A stretch of DNA of 5,457 nt from Candidatus Agrococcus pullicola (GTDB taxonomy: Bacteria > Actinomycetota > Actinomycetes > Actinomycetales > Microbacteriaceae): positions 1-5,457 of the forward strand of contig DXDC01000336.1 in NCBI GenBank assembly GCA_019115685.1, read 5' to 3'. Of the stretch, positions 1 through 4,480 are shown piece after piece (within the stretch, counting starts at the first letter, position 1; every line of letters begins with the position of its first letter). The notes beneath the pieces are model-generated. The model did not search any database, was not told the DNA's origin, and worked only from the letters and a program-made list of their open reading frames with translations. A program made the position numbers and the translations under genes.

Positions 1-428
1 CGCAACGCAACCGCCATACCGACCGCATTCGCCACTCCCTGGCCCAGTGGCCCTGTTGTGACCTCTATCCCGGCAGTGTGTCCGAACTCGGGATGCCCCG
101 GCGTCGCGGAGCCGAACGTGCGCGCAGCGGCAATGTCTGCCGGCTCAAGGCCGTAACCGGTGAACATGAGCTGGACGTACTGCAGCAGACTCGCGTGACC
201 GGCGGACAGTACGAATCGATCGCGCCCAGGCCACTCGGGATTGTTCGGCGCATGACGCATGACGCGCTGATACAGCGTGTGAGCCAGCGGCGCCAGCGCC
301 ATCGCGGTGCCGGCGTGGCCGTGTCCCTTCTGCTGCACGGCCCAGGCCGGCAGCGCGGTGGCGGCTGCGACCAGCCGGTACTCCTCTTCGGACTCGAAAC
401 CGCCGATGACTCTGGGCTCTCTTGTCAT
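1..428 (-). CDS. Transketolase, N-terminal part (gene continues past the left edge)
   Basis: Transketolase is a thiamine-diphosphate enzyme that moves two-carbon ketol units between sugar phosphates in the cytoplasmic pentose phosphate pathway. The frame reads leftward from ATG 426-428 and stays open to base 1, giving 142 complete codons. Visible family motifs are GHAG with His38 (usual GHPG), DRFVLSAGHAS with His78, TPGHPEFGHTAG with His112, and TTGPLGQG at 124-131. The His residues match E. coli TktA His26, His66 and His100. GPLGQG, rather than the GSLGQG of split transketolases, argues for a full-length enzyme of about 650-700 residues, but only the N-terminal thiamine-pyrophosphate domain is visible. 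The start has a modest purine-rich site (AAAGTGG, 5 bp upstream). The gene diverges from the ROK/PTS operon, so it probably metabolises what that PTS imports. Its role as a pathway enzyme rather than the housekeeping tkt is inferred from this context. Confidence 0.93.
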   Translation of the reverse strand, partial: MTREPRVIGGFESEEEYRLVAAATALPAWAVQQKGHGHAGTAMALAPLAHTLYQRVMRHAPNNPEWPGRDRFVLSAGHASLLQYVQLMFTGYGLEPADIAAARTFGSATPGHPEFGHTAGIEVTTGPLGQGVANAVGMAVAL

Positions 429-433
429 GACAA
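422..433. promoter_or_regulatory. Candidate operator 1: perfect 12-bp palindrome
   Basis: TTGTCATGACAA is an exact dyad centred between 427 and 428. It covers the -35 box of the ROK-PTS promoter and the first codons of the transketolase. Its position between divergent genes, one of which encodes a winged-helix regulator, makes it a natural binding site for that regulator. Binding itself is inferred. Confidence 0.5.
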
Positions 434-450
434 CCACTTTGGTCTAGAAT
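422..450 (+). promoter_or_regulatory. Sigma-70-type promoter of the ROK-PTS operon
   Basis: TTGTCA (422-427), a 17-bp spacer, and TAGAAT (445-450) each differ from the -35 and -10 consensus by one base. Transcription would begin near 457, giving a leader of about 33 nt before the regulator start at 490. The -35 box overlaps the divergent transketolase start codon and sits inside a perfect 12-bp palindrome, so a protein bound there would block polymerase. Confidence 0.65.
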
Positions 451-465
451 TGTACTTAAGTCAAT
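449..465. promoter_or_regulatory. Candidate operator 2: imperfect dyad around ACTTAAGT
   Basis: A perfect 8-bp palindrome, ACTTAAGT (454-461), is flanked by ATTG (449-452) and CAAT (462-465). The arms match completely if the single T at 453 is skipped. It overlaps the -10 region of both divergent promoters. Its centre lies 30 bp from the centre of the palindrome at 422-433, close to three helical turns, so both sites would face the same side of the DNA. Confidence 0.4.
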
Positions 466-478
466 CCGGGCATCGCAA
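449..478 (-). promoter_or_regulatory. Possible divergent promoter of the transketolase gene
   Basis: On the minus strand, TTGCGA (473-478) and TACAAT (449-454) are separated by 18 bp. The -10 hexamer has one mismatch to TATAAT; the -35 has two to TTGACA. Its -10 overlaps the last two bases of the opposing -10 at 445-450, so the two promoters would compete. The predicted leader is only about 14 nt, which weakens the call. An alternative -35, TTGACT at 459-464, lacks a good -10 at normal spacing. Confidence 0.35.
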
Positions 479-489
479 AGGGGCCTCTC

Positions 490-1614
490 ATGCTGGCGCA
501 CTCCTTCGAGGAAGTGGTACGGCACATCCGCCGCGGCGCCGACACCCGTTCCAAACTCCTGGAAGAGCTCGAATGGTCCCGCACCACACTCACTTCGCGC
601 CTTGACGAGCTCACCGGAGCAGGCATTATCCGCCCGGGTCAGTCCGCTCCGAGCACGGGCGGAAGGCCCGCCACGAAGCTCGAACTGAACCCTGATCGCG
701 GGCTCATCCTCGCGCTCGACATCGGCGGCAGCCACTCACGACTCGCAGTCTGCTCTGCGGATGCATCCGTCGTCCGAATCACAGACCTCGAAGCGGGCAG
801 GACGGCCGGGCACGATCTCGTCGCGGATTGGATTCGTTCGTCCGTCAGCGATGCCGAAGCGGAACGTATCCTTGCAGTGGGTGCGGGCATCCCCATTCCG
901 CCGCCGCAGTTCGGGCAGGATGAAACCCCACCCGCTGCGCTCGAATGGGAAGGCTTCAGCCCCGCCCGAGTTCTCGGCCTGGATGTTCCGGAGGTCTCCA
1001 CGAGGGATGTAGCGGTCGTCGCTCGCGGCGAGGCACAGCATCCGGATGTCGCATCCGAAGCGCTCGTGGTCAAGATCGGGCTGGGCCTCTCCGTCGCGAC
1101 GCTGTCCGAGCACCGCGTCCTGGAAGGAGCGAACGGCGCCGCCGGCGCGTTCCTGCTCCCCCACGGTGAGGAGTTCGTCGCTGCCGAGACCCTGTTCTCC
1201 GGGTACACGGTTCGCAACGCGCTCGTTCGCCACGGGCTGCCCCACGATGCTCCGAGCAGCGACTTGGTAAGACTCGCAGCAGAAGAGAGCGCGCTGGGGA
1301 GGGCCGCGCACGAAGCGCTGCATGACATGGCAAGACGCCTCGGTGCCGCGCTCACAGCACTGGTCGCGTTTGTGGACCCTCGGGAAGTGCTGATCGGTGG
1401 AAACCTGGCAGAGTCGGACATCGTCGTAGGCGGCATCCGCGCTGCGCTCATGAAAAGAATGCGCTCCCCCCAACGCGAGTCCGTGAGCGTGCGACGATGC
1501 AGAAGGGGCCGCGAGGCCGGCGTTATCGGCGCCGCAAACCTCGCTCTGGACGCCCTGACGACGCAGGAGGCACTGGCTGCAAGAATCTACAACGACAGAC
1601 GGGAGACAGCATGA
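490..1614 (+). CDS. ROK-family transcriptional regulator, zinc motif absent
   Basis: This 374-residue protein has the ROK repressor layout. A winged helix-turn-helix spans about residues 5-65, with a wing ending in TGGRPATKLELN, followed by an actin-like kinase fold. The first phosphate motif is LALDIGGSHSRLAV (74-87). Asp173 sits in TRDVAVVARGE, where kinases of the family have the catalytic Asp. A second phosphate-like loop is KIGLGLSVA (195-203), and the C-terminal motif is VDPREVLIGGNLA (295-307). Two hallmark elements are missing. The usual GEIGH is GAFLL (219-223), losing the sugar-contacting Glu and His, and there is no CxCGxxGC zinc loop. It is therefore most likely a DNA-binding regulator without sugar kinase activity. 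ATG 490 is preceded by AAAGGGG (477-483) at 6-bp spacing. Being first in the operon, it probably autoregulates and controls the divergent transketolase; its ligand is unknown. Confidence 0.9.
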   Translation: MLAHSFEEVVRHIRRGADTRSKLLEELEWSRTTLTSRLDELTGAGIIRPGQSAPSTGGRPATKLELNPDRGLILALDIGGSHSRLAVCSADASVVRITDLEAGRTAGHDLVADWIRSSVSDAEAERILAVGAGIPIPPPQFGQDETPPAALEWEGFSPARVLGLDVPEVSTRDVAVVARGEAQHPDVASEALVVKIGLGLSVATLSEHRVLEGANGAAGAFLLPHGEEFVAAETLFSGYTVRNALVRHGLPHDAPSSDLVRLAAEESALGRAAHEALHDMARRLGAALTALVAFVDPREVLIGGNLAESDIVVGGIRAALMKRMRSPQRESVSVRRCRRGREAGVIGAANLALDALTTQEALAARIYNDRRETA

Positions 1615-2066
1615 CAGCATTGAACGAAGCGCTGGGAGACATCACGGTTGGAGCGGCTCCGAGCGACTGGCGTGCGGCGATAACGCTCGCGGGCGACGGG
1701 CTCGTTCGTGGCGGCTTCACAACGGATGAATACACGGAGCAGATGATTTCGGCGATCGAGGAGCTCGGCCCGTACATCGTCATAGCGCCGGGATTCGCCC
1801 TTGCTCATTCGCGGCCCTCCGAAGCCGTACTGGGAACCGGTCTCTCCTGGGTGCAACTCGCCCAACCCGTCGAGTTCGGCAGCGCCAATGATCCTGTCGA
1901 CCTCATCGTCGGGCTCGCCGCCAAGGATCACGACGGCCACATCGCCATCATGTCTCAGCTCGCGGGAATTCTCGCGAGCCCCGAGCACATGCAATCCCTG
2001 AAAGCCGCGGATTCGGAATCTCGAGTCCGCGAGATCATCACCTCTATCGAGAACGGAATCACATGA
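1611..2066 (+). CDS. PTS EIIA component, ascorbate (UlaC) / mannitol-fructose type
   Basis: This 151-residue cytoplasmic protein accepts a phosphoryl group from HPr and passes it to EIIB. The active-site motif is APGFALAHSRP (59-69), with His66 as the expected phospho-acceptor. A second conserved His lies in DHDGHIAIMSQLA (His110), where EIIA-2 domains place the assisting histidine. Length matches E. coli UlaC (about 154 residues), so this is a stand-alone domain. The start ATG at 1611 shares bases with the stop of the ROK gene (ATGA) and has GGGAGA at 1601-1606. An upstream in-frame ATG at 1497 would add 38 arginine-rich residues read from inside the ROK gene and is not credible. The overlap points to translational coupling with the regulator. 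Family assignment is firm; the sugar is not determined, since UlaC-like proteins also serve non-ascorbate systems. Confidence 0.93.
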   Translation: MTALNEALGDITVGAAPSDWRAAITLAGDGLVRGGFTTDEYTEQMISAIEELGPYIVIAPGFALAHSRPSEAVLGTGLSWVQLAQPVEFGSANDPVDLIVGLAAKDHDGHIAIMSQLAGILASPEHMQSLKAADSESRVREIITSIENGIT

Positions 2067-2332
2067 GAATCGTTGCAGTCTGCGGCATGGGTATCGGTAC
2101 CAGCGTGCTGCTCAAGATGAACATTGAAAAGGCCCTCGACGAACTAGGAGTCGAAGGCGTCGTCGACGCCGCGGACATCACGGCCGCCAAGGGCGTCGCA
2201 CAGGGCGCTGACCTCGTTGTCACGAGCGAGGAGCTGCTCTCCCAACTGGAGTCGCTACCGGTCGATGTCGTCGCCGTGAAGAACTTCATGGATCTCGCTG
2301 AGATCACCGACACGCTCGACGAATACGTGTAG
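2063..2332 (+). CDS. PTS EIIB component, ascorbate (UlaB/SgaB) type
   Basis: This 89-residue cytoplasmic protein is the second phosphoryl carrier, receiving phosphate from EIIA His66 and giving it to the sugar as it passes through EIIC. The sequence opens with a beta strand and P-loop-like active site, VAVCGMGIGTS, with Cys7 as the phospho-cysteine. It continues with the KMNIEKALDELG helix typical of the lactate/ascorbate EIIB fold. Length equals the family norm of 90-100 residues. It begins in a 4-bp ATGA overlap with EIIA and lacks a strong ribosome binding site of its own (only GAGAACGG nearby), so translation is probably coupled. EIIB proteins can contact ROK regulators: E. coli Mlc is sequestered by EIIB-Glc. 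A similar interaction here is speculative. Confidence 0.92.
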   Translation: MRIVAVCGMGIGTSVLLKMNIEKALDELGVEGVVDAADITAAKGVAQGADLVVTSEELLSQLESLPVDVVAVKNFMDLAEITDTLDEYV

Positions 2333-2365
2333 TCGAAACCTCCGTCCCTCACCAAGGAGCAAATC

Positions 2366-3886
2366 ATGGAAGTCCTCGTCCTTATCCTCGACTTCATAGG
2401 TCAGCAGATTCTGAACGTGCCGGCCTATCTTGTCGGAATCATCACCGCGATCGGATTGATCGCGCTTAGAAAAACCGTTGGCCAGGTCATCGGCGGTGGC
2501 CTCAAAGCCGCGCTGGGGTTCTTGATTCTCGGCGCCGGCGCCGGCGTCGTCGTCGGCTCGCTCGAGCCGCTCGGCGAACTGATCCTCGGCGTAACCGGCG
2601 CGCAGGGCGTTATTCCCACCAACGAGGTGATCACGGCGTTCGCGGCCGCGGAATTCGGCGCGACATCCGCGTACGTGCTCGCACTCGGGTTCGTCGTCAT
2701 GCTGTTGTTCGCGCGCTTCACACCGCTGAAGTACGTCTTCCTGACCGGTCACCACATGGTGTTCATGTCCGTCATGATCGTCGTGGTGCTGTCGGTAGGG
2801 TTCCCCGACTCGCAGTGGCTCGTCGTCCTGATCGGCGCGCTGCTGCTCGGTGTTGTCATGGTGGCGATACCGGCGTTCGCCCAGCCGTGGATGAATCGCA
2901 TCACGGGTGATAACAAGGTTGCCATCGGCCACTTCGGCACACTCGGTTACGTTGCTGCCGGTGCCGCCGGCCAGGCCTTCGGACGCCGTTCCAAGAGCAC
3001 GGAGGACATGAAGTTCCCCCAGGGGCTCTCCTTCCTCCGCGACTCCATGGTCGCCACCACCGTCTCCATGGTGCTGATCTACATGGTCTTCGTCGTGTGG
3101 GGCATGATCTCGCTGGGCGAGGAAGCATACGCGATCCTCGGAGCCGCTGACGGCAGCGACTTCATCATGCAGGGCTTCATGCAAGCACTGATGTTCGGTG
3201 TCGGTGTCGCGGTCATCCTGTACGGCGTCCGCGTCGTGCTCGGCGAATTGATCCCCGCGTTCGAAGGCATCGCGGCCAAGGTCGTGCCCGGTGCGAAACC
3301 CGCCCTCGACATCCCGATCGTGTTCCCCTACGCCTCGAATGCCGTGCTGGTCGGATTCCTGTCGTCGTTCGTCGGGGGACTTCTCGGGCTTGCCGTCCTG
3401 GCGCTTGTGAACCCTTGGCTCGGCCTTGCGCTCATCCTGCCGGGCATGGTGCCGCACTTCTTCACCGGTGGTGGTGCAGGAGTCTTCGGCAATGCGACCG
3501 GCGGACGGCGCGGAGCCGTCATTGGCGGCTTCGTCAACGGGCTGCTGATCACCTTCCTGCCGGCAGGTCTCATGACAGTCATGGGAGAGCTCGGATTCGC
3601 CAACTCGACGTTCGGGGATGCAGACTTCGGTTGGTTCGGCATCCTGCTCGGCACTTCGCTACTCGGCAACGAAGTGCTCGGGGTCATCCTAGTGCTGCTC
3701 GTCGGCGCTGTTCTGGTGACTGGCGCGATCCTCTTCCAGAAGCGTGTCACGGATCGGGGCTGGCTCCCCGCTGCGAACCGGCAGGCCTGGCTCGACGCCG
3801 AAGCGGAGCAGGCCCGTGAGGCAGCCAAGGCCCAGCGCGAAGCCCGGAAAGCTGCCAGAGCCGCCAAGCAGACAGCGTCAGAGTAG
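2366..3886 (+). CDS. PTS EIIC permease, ascorbate (UlaA/SgaT) family
   Basis: The 506-residue integral membrane channel of the PTS binds the substrate and moves it inward while EIIB phosphorylates it. About 11 hydrophobic segments alternate with short loops. Family-typical stretches include IPTNEVITAFAAAEFGA (83-99), FLTGHHMVFM (125-134), FPQGLSFLRDSMVATT (217-232), IPIVFPYASNAVLVGF (316-331) and PHFFTGGGAGVFGNATGGRR (363-382). Start ATG 2366 has an excellent AAGGAG (2354-2359) at 6-bp spacing, which should boost the permease relative to the coupled EIIA/EIIB. The core matches E. coli UlaA (465 residues). The extra length is a C-terminal cytoplasmic tail, about residues 475-506, rich in Ala, Arg, Lys and Glu and likely a charged helix or coiled coil. 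Substrate is probably a sugar acid or pentose-like compound; ascorbate itself is not established, as no UlaD/E/F/G enzyme genes are visible here. Confidence 0.93.
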   Translation: MEVLVLILDFIGQQILNVPAYLVGIITAIGLIALRKTVGQVIGGGLKAALGFLILGAGAGVVVGSLEPLGELILGVTGAQGVIPTNEVITAFAAAEFGATSAYVLALGFVVMLLFARFTPLKYVFLTGHHMVFMSVMIVVVLSVGFPDSQWLVVLIGALLLGVVMVAIPAFAQPWMNRITGDNKVAIGHFGTLGYVAAGAAGQAFGRRSKSTEDMKFPQGLSFLRDSMVATTVSMVLIYMVFVVWGMISLGEEAYAILGAADGSDFIMQGFMQALMFGVGVAVILYGVRVVLGELIPAFEGIAAKVVPGAKPALDIPIVFPYASNAVLVGFLSSFVGGLLGLAVLALVNPWLGLALILPGMVPHFFTGGGAGVFGNATGGRRGAVIGGFVNGLLITFLPAGLMTVMGELGFANSTFGDADFGWFGILLGTSLLGNEVLGVILVLLVGAVLVTGAILFQKRVTDRGWLPAANRQAWLDAEAEQAREAAKAQREARKAARAAKQTASE

Positions 3887-3895
3887 TGAAACGCG

Positions 3896-3965
3896 GAGAG
3901 GGATCGTTGTGCAAGCCCCGAGAATCTACTAGAGTTGGTCCTTGGCTTCCACGTCGATCCCTCTC
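3896..3965. repeat. 11-bp inverted repeat upstream of rpsT
   Basis: GAGAGGGATCG (3896-3906) is the exact reverse complement of CGATCCCTCTC (3955-3965), separated by 48 bp. The arms flank the probable rpsT promoter. The right arm shares bases 3955-3958 with the 9-bp hairpin at 3950-3982, so the two pairings exclude each other in RNA. No T-tract follows, so it is not an intrinsic terminator of the PTS operon. Confidence 0.5.
3907..3935 (+). promoter_or_regulatory. Probable rpsT promoter
   Basis: TTGTGC (3907-3912) and TAGAGT (3930-3935) are spaced by 17 bp, matching three and four of the six consensus bases. Transcription would start near 3942 and give a leader of about 95 nt before the GTG at 4037. 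rpsT needs its own promoter because it is a housekeeping gene after a regulated sugar operon, which supports a promoter in this gap; the exact boxes are tentative. Confidence 0.4.
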
Positions 3966-3982
3966 ATTCCCACATCGACGTG
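3950..3982 (+). promoter_or_regulatory. 9-bp hairpin in the rpsT leader
   Basis: CACGTCGAT (3950-3958) and ATCGACGTG (3974-3982) are perfectly complementary with a 15-nt loop, 55 bases before the rpsT start. It would lie in the 5' untranslated RNA if transcription starts near 3942. Ribosomal protein mRNAs often carry autoregulatory leader structures, but whether this hairpin binds S20 is unknown. No T-run follows, so termination here is unlikely. Confidence 0.4.
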
Positions 3983-4036
3983 CCGTGGAGCCGGCCCCGG
4001 TTCCACCCGTAACGAACGTAAGAAAGAGCATCCCAC

Positions 4037-4297
4037 GTGGCAAACATCAAGTCGCAGAAGAAGCGCATCCTCACCAACGCCAAGGCTACTGAGCGCAATC
4101 GCGCACTCAAGAGCGAGCTGCGCACGGTGATCCGCACCACCCGTACGGCCGTCACGGCCGGTGACAAGGCCGCTGCGGAGCAGTCGCTGCGGATCGCAAC
4201 GAAGAAGCTCGACAAGGCCGTAAGCAAGGGCGTCATTCACGAGAACCAGGCTGCGAACCGCAAGTCCAAGCTCGCGAAGAAGGTCGCTGCGCTGTAA
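4037..4297 (+). CDS. rpsT: 30S ribosomal protein S20
   Basis: S20 is a primary 16S rRNA-binding protein of the small ribosomal subunit body. The 86-residue product starts [20 protein letters not shown], the conserved bacterial S20 N-terminus, and is strongly basic and helical throughout. Length is exactly typical of the family. Translation starts at GTG 4037: the protein begins there in register with the family, and a purine-rich AGAAAGAG (4021-4028) lies 8 bp upstream. It is preceded by a 150-bp gap with its own likely promoter and followed at once by a strong terminator. This shows it is transcribed as a single gene. The convergent partner is holA, a neighbour it also has in mycobacteria and other actinobacteria. 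No anomalies are seen. Confidence 0.98.
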   Translation: MANIKSQKKRILTNAKATERNRALKSELRTVIRTTRTAVTAGDKAAAEQSLRIATKKLDKAVSKGVIHENQAANRKSKLAKKVAAL

Positions 4298-4315
4298 CAA
4301 CGCAGAAACTTTTGC

Positions 4316-4344
4316 AAGGGGGTCGGCGCCGCCGGCCCCCTTTT
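4316..4344 (+). terminator. Rho-independent terminator of rpsT
   Basis: AAGGGGGTCGGC (4316-4327) pairs with GCCGGCCCCCTT (4331-4342), with one T-G wobble, around a 3-nt GCC loop, and the run TTTT (4341-4344) closes it. It lies 19 bp after the rpsT stop. The stem is very GC-rich and ends in a short T-tract, the classical intrinsic signal. Read from the other strand, the following run is interrupted (TTGCAAAAG), so it is probably mainly one-directional. Confidence 0.9.
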
Positions 4345-4480
4345 GCGTGCCCGCAGCGCGCATCCTTGCACGCTCTTCCCCGCCTCCGTTCGGGCACACT
4401 TCTCGGTCTATGGATGGCGACACGCCCGTATAGCGCGTTCATTCCATGTGTCGACCGAGAAGTGTGCCCCGTCGAAAGTG
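4345..4480. other. Convergent intergenic region between rpsT and holA
   Basis: This gap between the rpsT terminator and the holA stop codon holds no credible gene. Its main content is the 78-bp inverted-repeat element at 4392-4469. Short open frames cross it on both strands, but none has a ribosome binding site or recognisable product, and they are best read as by-products of the repeat. The stretch 4345-4391 shows nothing else beyond a minor 6-bp inverted repeat (GCGTGC/GCACGC). Confidence 0.6.
4392..4469. repeat. 78-bp palindromic element with perfect 17-bp inverted ends
   Basis: GGGCACACTTCTCGGTC (4392-4408) is the exact reverse complement of GACCGAGAAGTGTGCCC (4453-4469). The 44-bp interior adds further pairing: GACAC (4419-4423) with GTGTC (4448-4452) directly extends the stem after a 10-nt one-sided bulge, or alternatively ATGGA (4410-4414) with TCCAT (4443-4447). 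It ends 11 bp before the holA stop, in the convergent gap. The compact size, perfect ends and non-coding interior fit a REP- or MITE-like dispersed repeat. No clear target duplication is seen at the flanks. It could instead act as a holA transcription terminator, though no T-tract follows on the minus strand. Dispersal in the genome is inferred. Confidence 0.8.

Noticed and set aside
78..735. Open frames at 78-605 (plus) and 145-735 (minus) covering the left region
   Set aside because: The transketolase frame on the minus strand from 428 has unmistakable family motifs, and the ROK gene accounts for 490 onward; these frames are out of register with both.
1497..1610. Upstream ATG extending EIIA by 38 residues
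   Set aside because: The extension is arginine-rich, lies wholly inside the ROK gene and lacks a good ribosome binding site, while ATG 1611 has GGGAGA and matches the usual EIIA length.
736..1620. Two long antisense open frames opposite the ROK gene (639-1451 and 736-1620)
   Set aside because: They lie opposite a gene with clear ROK motifs, have atypical composition and show no family features.
2255..3457. 400-residue open frame antisense to EIIC
   Set aside because: It mirrors the EIIC codons, is extremely rich in Asp, His, Glu and Arg without any recognisable domain, and lacks a ribosome binding site; long antisense frames are common opposite GC-rich hydrophobic genes.
3950..3988. 9-bp hairpin considered as terminator of the PTS operon
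   Set aside because: The stem is followed by CCGTGGAGCC rather than a T-run, the loop is 15 nt, and it lies downstream of the likely rpsT promoter.
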